This document shows positions 1 through 9,310 of a stretch of DNA of 42,178 bases, piece by piece. The stretch lies in contig JAISPG010000061.1 of NCBI GenBank assembly GCA_031275085.1, positions 1 through 42,178 of the forward strand. Reading direction: 5' to 3'. A model generated the notes under the pieces. It did no database searches. It worked only from the letters and a program-made list of their open reading frames with translations, and was not told the DNA's origin. How positions within the stretch are numbered: the first letter of the stretch is position 1; every line of letters begins with the position of its first letter. A program made the translations under genes and the position numbers. The DNA is from Bacteroidales bacterium. GTDB taxonomy: Bacteria; Bacteroidota; Bacteroidia; Bacteroidales; ML635J-15.

Positions 1-264
1 CCTTGCGGAAACGGTATCAGCAGAAACAACTTCATGCTTATTATTCAGGACAGATGGGGAAATGTTGTTTTTGAAACAAACCAATATGACCCCGATTCTG
101 ATTGTACGGCATGTTCGGATGGTGCATGGAATGGAACAAAAAACAGAAATTCAAATATCGGAGACAATATGCTTTCACCTGGTGCATATTCGTGGTATTG
201 TGAATTTGAAGACTGGAGCGGTATCAAATATACAAGAGAAGGAACAGTCACATTAATAAGATAA
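1..264 (+). CDS. C-terminal end of a T9SS type-B (gliding motility-associated) sorted protein, partial
   Basis: Only the last 87 codons are present; the reading frame runs in from the left edge. The tail contains the pattern of the gliding-motility-associated C-terminal domain (type-B T9SS sorting signal): an IIQDRWGNVVFE strand, a WNGT turn, then a SPGAYSWYCEFEDWSG block and a final strand ending TVTLIR. Such domains guide large adhesins or enzymes across the outer membrane through the type IX system. What the protein does upstream of its sorting signal cannot be seen. A strong hairpin terminator follows 22 bases after the stop. The family call for the tail is firm; the function of the whole protein is unknown. 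Confidence 0.85.
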   Translation, partial: PCGNGISRNNFMLIIQDRWGNVVFETNQYDPDSDCTACSDGAWNGTKNRNSNIGDNMLSPGAYSWYCEFEDWSGIKYTREGTVTLIR

Positions 265-286
265 TTCATCACTATTTTACAGAAGC

Positions 287-327
287 GACCCCAATATAAC
301 ATTAAAATATTGGGGTCACTTTTTTTA
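287..327 (+). terminator. Rho-independent terminator
   Basis: A perfect 11-bp inverted repeat (GACCCCAATAT at 287-297, ATATTGGGGTC at 307-317) with a 9-base loop is followed by a T-rich run (320-327). It ends transcription of the type-B sorted protein. Confidence 0.88.
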
Positions 328-467
328 TATATGATACTGATATTGTTAAGAATAAATAAAAATATTGATATTAATACCTTTTTAAGCTTCATACCTTTCA
401 TATTTATCCTGAAATTCAATAAAAAATTATTTTTAGAAATATCATTTCATTTTCATTTTATTTTACA

Positions 468-475
468 TACATTTG
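468..475 (+). promoter_or_regulatory. Putative -7 box for gcvT
   Basis: TACATTTG matches the Bacteroidota -7 consensus TAnnTTTG and lies 37 bases before the gcvT start, after the terminator of the preceding gene. No clear -33 element is visible, so this rests on the -7 box and its position. Confidence 0.5.
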
Positions 476-511
476 TTTCACAAATTACTAAAAATTAAAT
501 AAAAAAATATA

Positions 512-1633
512 ATGAAAAATACAGCTTTTACGCAATTTCATATTGCACTCGGAGCAAAAATGGCTCCCTTTGCAGGCTATAACATGCCTATTGAATTTAC
601 AGGAATAAACGATGAACATATTACCTGCCGTGAAAAAATCGGATTATTTGATGTTTCCCACATGGGCGAATTTTGGGTTAAAGGTCCGAAAGCCTTTGAT
701 TTCATTCAAAAAGTCACATCAAATAATGTTGCTGATTTAAATGATGGAAAAGTTCAATATTCCTGTTTTCCAAACGACAAAGGCGGAATAGTAGATGATC
801 TTCTTGTTTACAGATTTGATGCTAATAATTATTTATTGGTAGTAAATGCCGCCAACATTGAAAAAGATTGGGAATGGTGTGTAAAATATGCAAAAGAATT
901 GGGAATGGAAATTGGTGTTGAGTTTGAAAATATCTCCGACAACATCTGCCAGCTGGCAGTACAAGGTCCATACGCACTAAAAGCTATGCAAAAACTCACT
1001 GATGAAAACGTAATTGATATGGAATATTACACCACCAAACAAATCAAATTTGCCGGTATAGACGAAGTTATTTTTTCGACTACAGGATATACAGGTGCCG
1101 GTGGTTGTGAAATATATGCTTATAATAAAGATGCAGAAAAACTTTACAAAGCTGTTATCGAAGCAGGAAAGGAATTCGGTTTGAAATCAGTCGGATTAGG
1201 GGCAAGAGATACTTTAAGGCTTGAAATGGCATTCTGTCTGTACGGAAACGACATAAACGATACAACCTCTCCTATCGAAGCAGGTTTAGGCTGGATCACA
1301 AAATTTGTTGATGGCAATAATTTTATAAACAGAGAATATCATGAAAAACTAAAAACAGAAGGAGTAACAAAAATGCTAAAACCTTTTGTTATGGTCGACA
1401 GAGGTATTCCACGCCAACATTATTTGGTTTATGATTCCGAAGGTAATGAAATCGGAGAAGTAACCTCAGGAACAATGTCTCCAATGATGAAAATAGGTAT
1501 AGGTATGGCTTACCTGAAAAAAGGATTCTGGAAAGATGGCACTGAGATTTTTATAGGGATAAGAGATAAAAAATTAAAAGCTCAGGTTGTCAAGTCTCCT
1601 ATTTTTAAAGACCAAATGCCTGCTGTAAAATAA
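512..1633 (+). CDS. gcvT: Aminomethyltransferase (glycine cleavage system T protein)
   Basis: 373 residues, the usual GcvT length. It transfers the methylene group from the aminomethyl-lipoyl arm of protein H to tetrahydrofolate, releasing ammonia, in the cytosolic glycine cleavage complex. Family signatures are visible: DVSHMGEF near residue 48, VDDLLVYR near 91, the [12 protein letters not shown] block near 192 (many relatives have TGEDG here), and [11 protein letters not shown] near 231. The folate-binding GCV_T fold comes first and the C-terminal barrel ([10 protein letters not shown]) follows. The other subunits GcvH and GcvP are not in this window, so the system is split on the chromosome. 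A hairpin follows the stop, suggesting gcvT may be its own unit. Identification is confident. Confidence 0.96.
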   Translation: MKNTAFTQFHIALGAKMAPFAGYNMPIEFTGINDEHITCREKIGLFDVSHMGEFWVKGPKAFDFIQKVTSNNVADLNDGKVQYSCFPNDKGGIVDDLLVYRFDANNYLLVVNAANIEKDWEWCVKYAKELGMEIGVEFENISDNICQLAVQGPYALKAMQKLTDENVIDMEYYTTKQIKFAGIDEVIFSTTGYTGAGGCEIYAYNKDAEKLYKAVIEAGKEFGLKSVGLGARDTLRLEMAFCLYGNDINDTTSPIEAGLGWITKFVDGNNFINREYHEKLKTEGVTKMLKPFVMVDRGIPRQHYLVYDSEGNEIGEVTSGTMSPMMKIGIGMAYLKKGFWKDGTEIFIGIRDKKLKAQVVKSPIFKDQMPAVK

Positions 1634-1638
1634 ACTTA

Positions 1639-1683
1639 AACGGGAAATGAAAAATTAAAATACAATTTTTTTCATTTCCCGTT
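1639..1683 (+). terminator. Hairpin after gcvT, probable terminator
   Basis: A 16-bp inverted repeat (AACGGGAAATGAAAAA at 1639-1654, TTTTTCATTTCCCGTT at 1668-1683) lies between gcvT and the next gene. It has no T-run outside the stem, but the right arm itself contains one. It ends only 16 bases before the next ATG, so it may act as an attenuator rather than a full stop. Confidence 0.6.
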
Positions 1684-1699
1684 ACTTATCAAAATCAGG

Positions 1700-2311
1700 A
1701 TGAAGATAATTTGCATAGGACTTAATTACAAAGATCATATAAAAGAGTTGAACTCTGCATATCCTGAAAATCCTGTGTTTTTTCTTAAACCGGAATCAAG
1801 TTTATTGAGGAATGGTAAAGATTTTTATTTACCCGGATTTTCTGAAAACATACAATATGAAATAGAAGTTGTTTTAAGAATAAACCGGTTGGGAAAACAT
1901 ATACAGGCTAAATTCGCTCACAGGTATTATGATGCTATAGGTTTGGGTATTGATTTTACTGCACGGGATCTACAAAAAAAATGCAAAGAAAATGGACTCC
2001 CTTGGGAAATATCCAAAGCATTCGACGGTTCAGCCGTTATTTCCGATTTTATTCCGGTTGAAGAATTCAGAAATACGGAAAACATTGAATTTTCTCTTTA
2101 TCAAAATGAAAATATAATGCAATCCGGAAACACATCAGATATGATATTTAATTTTTCTGAAATCATAGAATACATATCAAAATTTATGACTTTAAAAATT
2201 GGAGATCTGATATATACAGGAACTCCATCAGGAGTCGGAAAAGTTTCAATAGGCGATAATTTAAAAGCTTACCTTAATGGTCGCGAAATGATCAATATGA
2301 AAATAAAATAA
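1700..2311 (+). CDS. Fumarylacetoacetate hydrolase (FAH) family protein
   Basis: 203 residues, the short single-domain form like FAHD1/YcgM acylpyruvases and oxaloacetate decarboxylases. These are metal-dependent enzymes acting on C-C bonds of beta-keto acids. Visible landmarks: the opening KIICIGLNYKDH, PVFFLKPESSLL near residue 25, the acidic metal-binding strand YEIEVVLRI near 53, GLGIDFTARDLQ near 82, and the closing YTGTPSGVG near 172. It begins with ATG just after the gcvT hairpin, and pta starts 28 bases downstream, so it may be transcribed with pta-ackA. The substrate cannot be told from sequence; acylpyruvate or oxaloacetate are the family's usual ones. Confidence 0.88.
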   Translation: MKIICIGLNYKDHIKELNSAYPENPVFFLKPESSLLRNGKDFYLPGFSENIQYEIEVVLRINRLGKHIQAKFAHRYYDAIGLGIDFTARDLQKKCKENGLPWEISKAFDGSAVISDFIPVEEFRNTENIEFSLYQNENIMQSGNTSDMIFNFSEIIEYISKFMTLKIGDLIYTGTPSGVGKVSIGDNLKAYLNGREMINMKIK

Positions 2312-2339
2312 AATTTAATAACAAATTAAAAAATAAAAA

Positions 2340-3347
2340 ATGGATCTGTTAACAAAAATCAAAGAAAACGCAAAAAATCAAAAAATGCGTATCGTACTGC
2401 CGGAAGGAACCGAATTACGTACACTAAAAGCCGCTGATCAGATTATTTACGAAGGCTTAGCCGATATCTTATTAATAGGTAATCCCGAAAAAATACATAC
2501 ATTATCTAAAGAAAACGGACTTAAAAATACCGACAAATTAAAAATAATTGATCCATTAAATCATGAAAATAAAGAAAAATATACAGATTTACTGTTTGAA
2601 ATAAGAAAATCCAAAGGCTTGACACGGGAAGAAGCTTCAAAACTTGTTGAAGATCCGTTGTACCTTGGGGTTCTTATGATAAAAGCCGGAGATGCAGACG
2701 GAGAAGTTGCCGGAGCAGACAATGCAACAGGAGATGTATTACGACCTGCATTTCAGATAGTAAAAACTTTACCGGGAATAAGTGTTGTTTCAGGTGCTTT
2801 CATAATGATATTAAAAGATAAAGAATTTGGAGAAGACGGAATCATGGTTTTTGCAGACTGTGCAGTTCATCCGAATCCAACAGCAAAAGAACTGGCGGAA
2901 ATTGCAGTTGCAACAGGGCATACAACAAGAGCCATTGCCGGTTTTGAACCTAAAATAGCAATGCTTAGCTTTTCTACTAAGGGAAGTGCAAAACACGAAA
3001 TGGTTGACAAAGTTGTTGAAGCAACAAAAATAGCAAAAGAAATGGCTCCCGATATGATGATAGAAGGAGAATTACAAAGCGATGCAGCAATAATCCCTGA
3101 AATCGGCGAAAAAAAAGCTCCCGGAAGCAAAATTGCAGGACATGCAAATGTGTTGGTATTCCCTACCCTTGAAACCGGGAATATTACATATAAACTCGTT
3201 CAAAGAATGGCTCATGCAGAAGCAATAGGACCAGTATTACAGGGAATGGCAGCTCCTATCAACGATCTTTCAAGAGGATGTTCAGTGAGTGATATTGTTA
3301 ATCTTGTTGCTATTACAGCTAACCAAGCAGCAGGAATGAAAAAATAA
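2340..3347 (+). CDS. pta: Phosphate acetyltransferase
   Basis: 335 residues, the length of the short Pta form that consists of the catalytic PTA_PTB domain only, without the N-terminal regulatory domain of the E. coli enzyme. It converts acetyl-CoA and phosphate to acetyl phosphate and CoA. Family motifs seen: IVLPEGTELRTLKAAD near residue 18, the DGEVAGADNATGDVLRPA stretch near 120, FADCAVHPNPTA near 171, IEGELQSDAAI near 242 and the glycine-rich KAPGSKIAGHANVLVFP near 259. ackA follows after 31 bases in the same direction, so the two form the acetate-producing, ATP-yielding branch of fermentation. Confidence 0.97.
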   Translation: MDLLTKIKENAKNQKMRIVLPEGTELRTLKAADQIIYEGLADILLIGNPEKIHTLSKENGLKNTDKLKIIDPLNHENKEKYTDLLFEIRKSKGLTREEASKLVEDPLYLGVLMIKAGDADGEVAGADNATGDVLRPAFQIVKTLPGISVVSGAFIMILKDKEFGEDGIMVFADCAVHPNPTAKELAEIAVATGHTTRAIAGFEPKIAMLSFSTKGSAKHEMVDKVVEATKIAKEMAPDMMIEGELQSDAAIIPEIGEKKAPGSKIAGHANVLVFPTLETGNITYKLVQRMAHAEAIGPVLQGMAAPINDLSRGCSVSDIVNLVAITANQAAGMKK

Positions 3348-3378
3348 ATTATTTTATAAATTTTTAATAATTATACAA

Positions 3379-4581
3379 ATGAATATATTAGTTTTAAATT
3401 GCGGAAGTTCTTCTATAAAATATCAAATGCTTGATATGTCTAAAGAATATACCGTAAAAGCAAAAGGTCTTATTGAAAGAGTCGGACTTGAAAACGGAAT
3501 GCTTAATCATAAAACTTTTGACGGTAAAGTTTACGAAATAGAGCAACCTATTCCAAATCATACCGTAGGAATAAAATTAGTTCTTGATGCCCTAATAAAT
3601 AAAGATCATGGAGTATTAGGCTCTCTTAATGAAATAGATGCTGTAGGTCACAGAGTTGCACATGGCGGAGAATATTTTACTAAAAGTGTATTACTTGATG
3701 CTGATGCAATTTCAAAAATTGAAGCCTGCAGTGATATAGCCCCTCTTCATAATCCTGCACATTTACTTGGAATAAGAGCAATACTTGAAGTACTTCCAAA
3801 TGTTATACAGACAGCAGTTTTTGATACTTCTTTTCACCAGACAATGCCTGCTGAAGCATTTATGTATGCTTTACCATACAGAATGTATGAAGACTATAAA
3901 ATACGCCGTTACGGATTCCACGGAACCAGTCATAAATTCGTGGCAGAAAAAGCATGTAAAATGCTAAACTGGAACATCGAAGACAAGAAAATAATTACCT
4001 GTCACCTTGGTAATGGAGCTTCAATATGTGCAATCAAATATGGTAAATCGGTCGATACAAGCATGGGTTTTACCCCTGTAGAAGGGCTTGTAATGGGAAC
4101 ACGTGTCGGTGATATTGATGCCGGAGCTTTATTATATATTATGGATAAAGAAAATCTTAATACATCCAAAACAAATTCATTTATCAATAAAAGTTGCGGG
4201 CTTAACGGAGTTTCAGAGGTCTCATCAGATATGCGTGATCTTGAAAAAGCATCTTCCGAAGGAAATAACAAAGCTCAATTAGCTCTTGATATGTTTGTTT
4301 ACAGAGTTAAAAAATATATCGGGGCATATGCTGCTGCAATGAATGGAGTAGATCTAATAATTATGACCGGAGGCATAGGAGAAAATGCTTGTAATATACG
4401 CGAAAATGTATTTACTAATATGGAATATTTTGGTATAGAATTTGATGCAAAATTAAATGACAACCTGAGAGGTAAAGATGCAATAATAAGTAAAGAAAGC
4501 TCTAAAGTCACTTTAATGACAATTACAACTAATGAAGAATTAGTAATTGCTTTAGATACAATGAAATTAGCAGGAGCTTAA
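3379..4581 (+). CDS. ackA: Acetate kinase
   Basis: 400 residues, full length for the family. It uses acetyl phosphate made by Pta to phosphorylate ADP, giving acetate and ATP. The sugar-kinase/actin-like fold signatures are all present: LVLNCGSSSIKY at the N terminus (Asn7 and Ser10-type ligands), GHRVAHGGEYF near residue 94, DTSFHQTMP near 149, GFHGTSHKFV near 178 (active-site His), CHLGNGASICAI near 208, and GGIGENA near 331 with TNEEL near the end. It is the last gene of its unit and is followed by a terminator. No defects seen. Confidence 0.98.
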   Translation: MNILVLNCGSSSIKYQMLDMSKEYTVKAKGLIERVGLENGMLNHKTFDGKVYEIEQPIPNHTVGIKLVLDALINKDHGVLGSLNEIDAVGHRVAHGGEYFTKSVLLDADAISKIEACSDIAPLHNPAHLLGIRAILEVLPNVIQTAVFDTSFHQTMPAEAFMYALPYRMYEDYKIRRYGFHGTSHKFVAEKACKMLNWNIEDKKIITCHLGNGASICAIKYGKSVDTSMGFTPVEGLVMGTRVGDIDAGALLYIMDKENLNTSKTNSFINKSCGLNGVSEVSSDMRDLEKASSEGNNKAQLALDMFVYRVKKYIGAYAAAMNGVDLIIMTGGIGENACNIRENVFTNMEYFGIEFDAKLNDNLRGKDAIISKESSKVTLMTITTNEELVIALDTMKLAGA

Positions 4582-4608
4582 AAGTTAGTTTTTCATAATG
4601 GTGGTTTT

Positions 4609-4646
4609 AGAAGGATGCTTTAAAAGTGTCCTTCTATTTTTTTCTA
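4609..4646 (+). terminator. Rho-independent terminator after ackA
   Basis: A 12-bp stem (arms 4609-4620 and 4624-4635, with two G-T wobbles) encloses a short loop and is followed by a T-rich run starting at 4637. Confidence 0.82.
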
Positions 4647-4755
4647 TATATAGCTTAATAGTGGCTCAATATAAAATTTAAGTGGATAAATATTTTGGAT
4701 AAAATTCCAATTAGCAAAAGACAACTTAGCTGCGACCATTGAGTATTTCGGTCAG

Positions 4756-4953
4756 TTAGCGAAGTCGAACTGCTGAAACGGCCAATTTCACGCAGCGCAG
4801 CAAGTAAATAACAACTTCTTTTAAATTTGGACTTCCGATTTCCTGAAGTTCATATCCCATTTTCACAGATGTTTTATTGATCCTGATAAGCCTATTAATA
4901 TCAGTTGGAGTTGCATTTGCCGGAGTTTCCCATAGTTGTTTCCGTATCTCCAT
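4756..4953 (-). pseudogene. Decayed fragment: copy of the 3' end of the COG2403 GTPase-like gene
   Basis: The minus-strand frame encodes INRLIRINKTSVKMGYELQE and GSPNLKEVV, which is the C-terminal end of the intact gene at 9311-10645 (INRLIKINKPSVKIGYELQE, GSPNLKEVV). At DNA level 4811-4914 aligns with 9345-9448 with about nine differences. A second stretch, about 4915-4950, aligns with about 9463-9500 after a gap of roughly 14 bases that removes part of the coding sequence. The rest of the gene is absent, the last codons read into unrelated sequence, and no start signal is visible. It is a non-functional remnant, in the same orientation as the intact copy 4.4 kb away. Confidence 0.85.
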
Positions 4954-5441
4954 CCCTTACGTTTGTGTTATAATGCTTATTGTGGATAAGATGATTTTGG
5001 TTGTTTCATAATATTATAACATTACGTAAATATATAATTGTAAAATTATATTAAAAAATTACATATTCAGGTTTTTATAATGTTTCTATAGCATTATCAC
5101 ATAAAAAACAGAAGAGCTAGAATTTAAATATATTTTATAAGCATTATCAATCCTATTTCATATAAAATAATTTACAAAAATATTATTATACATATTAGTA
5201 ATCAATAATTTATAAAAAGTATTTATCATACAAATGAGTATAATTTAATATTATATTAATAGATCATATAATTAATATATAAGAAAAATAATATGTTTAT
5301 CAACATAATTAATTTATAGACTATAATTTGAATTATATATTAATTTAATTCATATTTGTATCATTAAAACTTGCACATAAGTTTTAAAAAAATATTTGTT
5401 ATTCTCATTTTTAAGCATAAATAACCTAAAAGTATAAAGTT
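4954..5441. other. AT-rich intergenic stretch with no recognised gene
   Basis: About 490 bases of very AT-rich sequence, dense in stop codons in all frames. No RNA gene, hairpin terminator or long repeat was recognised. A near-match to the -7 box (CATATTTG at 5351-5358) lies 84 bases upstream of the next gene, but it departs from TAnnTTTG at the first base, so it is only a weak candidate promoter. Confidence 0.6.
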
Positions 5442-6593
5442 ATGAAAAGACAACTATTGATTTTAATTTTTTTAGGTGTGGCATTTTCCCTGTTTGGGCA
5501 GACTTTTGTCAACAAAGGCGCTAAAATAGTGGTAAATGATGGCACAAACCTGAAACTTAACGATTTCAGCAATTCAGAACTGAACAGTTACCTGTATTTC
5601 AATTCAAACATTGATGTATCAGGAGATTGGATCAACATCTCTCCAGCTACTTTTGAAAATGGCGAGAACGGTTCCGTAACATTAAACGGAAAGTCATCTC
5701 AACTTTTAAAAAGCGGGGAAAATCAGTTCAAAGTGCTGATAATTGAAAACTCTGCGGATGATGGAATTATTTTAACAGATGATCTCATACTATCCGGACA
5801 CTTATTCCTTAAGGATGGCATTATAAAAACAGGTGATAATAAGATCATATTCCTGGAAAATGCCGTTTCCGAAGCAGGAAATAATAACAGTTTTGTATTT
5901 GGAAATATGGAAAGAACAGGTTCAGGTTCATTTGTTTTCCCGACGGGTGATATTATTAATAATACACAAAAAATATGGTCGCCTGTTATTGTTATACCCG
6001 AATCATATGCTATGACTGAAGCAAGGTACTATTATGAAAATTATGAGTCTTTTGATAACAGCAAATTAGATTCTGAAGTAGAAAGCATTAGTAATTCGGA
6101 ATATTATGTTTTAAGATCAGATAAAAGGTCTGATGTAGGTATATATACAAATAATGCTGACGAAAATTACATTGTTGTTTATCTCAACAATGATACCTGG
6201 GACAATATGAGTAAAGGAAAAAAACAATTTTATGAAGATAATTTCCTGTTTGGATATGGAATACCGGGATCAGACAGGGCTATTGTTACAATTGGTAAAA
6301 GCACTAAAGATCAACTATATTCAGAAACAGGAAATATGAATGATCCGTTGTTCGTAGTGTACCCTAACCCATTTACTAATGAGTTGAATATAATAACTTC
6401 AGGTATGCCTTCAAATGAAAGTGAAATATTTATTTACAACACATTGGGAAGTTTGGTATACACAAAAGAAATCTTAACTCCCCAACCGGAAAGCTCTCAA
6501 AATATAAACCTGTCAAATTTTGTGCCGGGAATATATTACATAAAAATAATATCAGGAGAATATATCAATAATATTAAAATAGAAAAATATTAA
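5442..6593 (+). CDS. Secreted protein with T9SS type-A sorting domain
   Basis: 383 residues. It starts with a Sec signal peptide (MKRQLLILIFLGVAFSLFG, cleavage near FGQ). The central part is a beta-rich, Asn/Asp/Ser-rich region with strand patterns such as GSVTLNGKSSQLLKSG and LILSGHLFLKDGIIKTGDN, like the cell-surface beta-solenoid regions common in this phylum; no catalytic motif was seen. The end is a type-A T9SS sorting domain beginning at about residue 305 (VVYPNPFTNELNI) and finishing with GIYYIKIISGEYINNIKIEKY-type strands. It should be exported through the type IX system and kept on or released from the surface. The next gene starts 26 bases downstream and is probably co-transcribed. 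The specific role is unknown. Confidence 0.85.
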   Translation: MKRQLLILIFLGVAFSLFGQTFVNKGAKIVVNDGTNLKLNDFSNSELNSYLYFNSNIDVSGDWINISPATFENGENGSVTLNGKSSQLLKSGENQFKVLIIENSADDGIILTDDLILSGHLFLKDGIIKTGDNKIIFLENAVSEAGNNNSFVFGNMERTGSGSFVFPTGDIINNTQKIWSPVIVIPESYAMTEARYYYENYESFDNSKLDSEVESISNSEYYVLRSDKRSDVGIYTNNADENYIVVYLNNDTWDNMSKGKKQFYEDNFLFGYGIPGSDRAIVTIGKSTKDQLYSETGNMNDPLFVVYPNPFTNELNIITSGMPSNESEIFIYNTLGSLVYTKEILTPQPESSQNINLSNFVPGIYYIKIISGEYINNIKIEKY

Positions 6594-6619
6594 AAATAAT
6601 TTATTAATAATAAAAAATA

Positions 6620-9100
6620 ATGATTATGAAAAAAAGACTATTAATTACAGGTTTGTTATTATCACTTTTCACGATAGCTACAAATATTTTTGCACAGGAA
6701 GTATCTCCGGGAGTACTTATCTCGGATGATAATTCAATAGAAAAAGCCGATGAATCTGCTATTCTGGATATTAGCTCCGAAAGCAAGGGGTTCTTACCTC
6801 CAAGGTTAACATTGGAACAACGTAATGCAATTGCAGACCCTGCCGAAGGACTTATAATTTTTAATACTACAACTAAAAAAATAAACTATTTTGACGGTAT
6901 AAACTGGGTTGAATTAGGAGAAAGTTTAATAAATAATGAAAAGAATACCAAAGCATCTTGTTATGCAGATATCACTGTCAATGGTGTTAGCGGACATGCT
7001 TTTTTCCCTTTAGTAGGAAGTACTCTTCAGCTTTCGACGCCGGCAGTGGCATTAGCATTTGGATCTTATGCAACATATAGCTGGACAGGTCCTAATAACT
7101 GGAGTTCAACTGAAAGAGAACCGGTAATATCAAATATTGCTCTAAATATGACAGGTGAATATTATGTTGTCGTATCAATAAATGGTATACAATGTGCTAC
7201 AGATTATATAGATATAAAAGTTCAGGGACAAATAAGCATAACAGCAAATAATACCGGACCATATTGTGAAGGAGAAACAATCAATTTATATGTTGAAGGA
7301 TTACCAACAGGAGGGACATACACTTATTCATGGTCAGGACCAAATGGATGGACTTCAACTTCCGCTTCGCCAAACAGAGTTTTTTCATCTACATTAATGG
7401 CAGGAACATATTATGTAACAGCTACAAACCAAAGTGGAGGCATTGCAACAGGTAGTACCGGTGTTATTGTATACCCCGGCTATACAACCAGTTACCATTC
7501 AACTGTAGCGGCGTGTACAGGAGATATAATAACTCTTAACCCTGGATTCCCTACCTGCAGTGGCTGTACATACTCATGGTCGGGACCTAATGGTTACACA
7601 AATAATGTACACAGTCCGCAATTACCAATTACAAACCAGTCTTTATCAGGAGATTATAACGTTACAATAACAAACTCATATGGATGTACCGGTACTTCAG
7701 CTGTTAGTGTCTCAGTTGGGCTAACACCATCTGCCGCAATTAATGGAGATTCTGAGTATTGTGTTGGAGAAACAATATCATTAAGTACTCCTGAAAATGA
7801 TAATTTTACTTACAGCTGGACTGGACCCGGTAACTTCAGTTCTACTTCAAGCAGTATTTCACGATTAACATCCGGCTTTAATACCAGAGCAGGAACATAT
7901 TATTTAACAGTAACAGATGTTAGTGGCTGTTCTGCGACAAACCAGCTACTTGTAACAGTAAACCCAATACATACGCCAATTCCAAGTTGCGATAAATCAA
8001 GTTATTGTCCCGGAGAAACTATAAATTTAAGTGCAAATGTAATTACCGGAGCAACATATAGCTGGAGCGGTCCCGGCGGATGGACTTCAACTTTAAGGAC
8101 TCCTTCAAGAACAAATGCAACATCAGCAATGGCAGGGACATATTATGTAGTAGTTACCAATGTATACGGATGTACAAACAGACAAGGTGTAGTTGTTAAT
8201 GTGAACACAATTCCTGCAACACCTACTGCAGGAACCCACAGTAAAACAGATACACAAATTACATGGAATTGGAATTCTGTAAGCAATGCAACCGGATATA
8301 AGTGGGGTACAACAAATAATTATTCCAATGCAATTGACAAAGGAACAGTCAGAAGTCATACAGAAACCGGATTAGGATGCGGAACAACATATACCCGTTA
8401 TGTATGGGCTTATAATAATTGTGGTTATTCTGCAACACCGCTCGTTATTACTTTTTCTACAGAAGATTGTCCACCAAGCTGTACAGGAGAACAAGTTTAT
8501 GACATAGATGGAAATTTATATTTAGGAGTACAAATAGGAGACCAATGCTGGCTTGACAGAAATTTAAAAACTACTAAATATAAAAATGGAAATTCTATCA
8601 CTTATCTTTCAGGAGCACAAAACACTAATGATGGAGCCGGATATTCCTGGAATATTAACAATACTCAATATGGAAATATATATGGTGCACTATATAATGG
8701 AGTTGCTGTTCAAACAGGAAATTTATGTCCTGCAGGTTGGCATGTTCCTACCATTAGCGAATGGGGTATATTAAAAAACCTTGCAGACGGATTGACAGGA
8801 GGTCCTGACGCAGCTGAAGCCGGCAAAGTTTTAAAAGATACAAGATGTGAATTATCAACACTTCCTACCTGGAATCATTGTACAGGAGCAACAAATTCTA
8901 CAGGTTTTGGAGCATTGGCAGGTGGTTCTACAGGTACCGGATCTACTACTGTAGGAAGAGCAGCATGGTTCTGGTCATCAACTGTAAATGGAACCTATTT
9001 AACGGCAAAATATATGCAATCAGAAAATAACCAACTGTATGAGGGCAATTATCACAGATCCGTAAGATTATCCGTAAGATGCATTAAAGATGAAGAATAA
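6620..9100 (+). CDS. Large secreted protein with Ig-like repeats and a C-terminal FISUMP domain
   Basis: 826 residues (825 codons minus two if the second ATG at 6626 is used, which gives the more usual MKKRLLITG signal start). Order: signal peptide; an N-terminal module with ESAILDISSESKGFLPPRLT and GLIIFNTTTKKINYFDG, common in phylum surface proteins; five Ig/PKD-like modules of about 80 residues, each with a YSWxGPxxW-type core (near residues 155, 235, 315, 395 and 480) and an AGTYYVxVT strand; a fibronectin type III-like module with TWNWNSVSNATGYKWG; and a C-terminal FISUMP domain (Fibrobacter succinogenes major paralogous domain) with QIGDQCWLDRNLKT, CPAGWHVPTISEW, FWSST and SVRLSVRCIKD. 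Probably a surface adhesion or carbohydrate-contacting protein. No canonical T9SS tail follows the FISUMP domain. A terminator lies after the stop. Confidence 0.85.
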   Translation: MIMKKRLLITGLLLSLFTIATNIFAQEVSPGVLISDDNSIEKADESAILDISSESKGFLPPRLTLEQRNAIADPAEGLIIFNTTTKKINYFDGINWVELGESLINNEKNTKASCYADITVNGVSGHAFFPLVGSTLQLSTPAVALAFGSYATYSWTGPNNWSSTEREPVISNIALNMTGEYYVVVSINGIQCATDYIDIKVQGQISITANNTGPYCEGETINLYVEGLPTGGTYTYSWSGPNGWTSTSASPNRVFSSTLMAGTYYVTATNQSGGIATGSTGVIVYPGYTTSYHSTVAACTGDIITLNPGFPTCSGCTYSWSGPNGYTNNVHSPQLPITNQSLSGDYNVTITNSYGCTGTSAVSVSVGLTPSAAINGDSEYCVGETISLSTPENDNFTYSWTGPGNFSSTSSSISRLTSGFNTRAGTYYLTVTDVSGCSATNQLLVTVNPIHTPIPSCDKSSYCPGETINLSANVITGATYSWSGPGGWTSTLRTPSRTNATSAMAGTYYVVVTNVYGCTNRQGVVVNVNTIPATPTAGTHSKTDTQITWNWNSVSNATGYKWGTTNNYSNAIDKGTVRSHTETGLGCGTTYTRYVWAYNNCGYSATPLVITFSTEDCPPSCTGEQVYDIDGNLYLGVQIGDQCWLDRNLKTTKYKNGNSITYLSGAQNTNDGAGYSWNINNTQYGNIYGALYNGVAVQTGNLCPAGWHVPTISEWGILKNLADGLTGGPDAAEAGKVLKDTRCELSTLPTWNHCTGATNSTGFGALAGGSTGTGSTTVGRAAWFWSSTVNGTYLTAKYMQSENNQLYEGNYHRSVRLSVRCIKDEE

Positions 9101-9131
9101 ATCCTGAGCTTTATAAAATAAGATTTTTAGT

Positions 9132-9170
9132 AAACACGAAAGGTTCTCAAAATGAGAACCTTTTGTGTTT
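9132..9170 (+). terminator. Rho-independent terminator
   Basis: A 17-bp stem (arms 9132-9148 and 9154-9170 with one G-T wobble) contains AGGTTCTC/GAGAACCT and has T-rich sequence in its right arm. It lies 32 bases after the FISUMP gene. Confidence 0.85.
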
Positions 9171-9262
9171 GAACAATAAGTAAAGTATTTTTAAAATAGT
9201 GCTTAATAAACTTAAGTATTTACAATTTAATATTATGAGTCAGTGTTTTTTACAATCAACAA

Positions 9263-9290
9263 AAAAAGCTCACAAATTTGTGAGCTTTTT
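9263..9290 (-). terminator. Bidirectional terminator between convergent genes
   Basis: The palindrome AAAAAGCTCACAAATTTGTGAGCTTTTT has A- and T-runs on its outer ends, so it can end transcription from either side. It sits 20 bases past the stop of the minus-strand gene at 9311-10645. Confidence 0.85.
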
Positions 9291-9310
9291 ATTCAATTAT
9301 AGATCAAAAT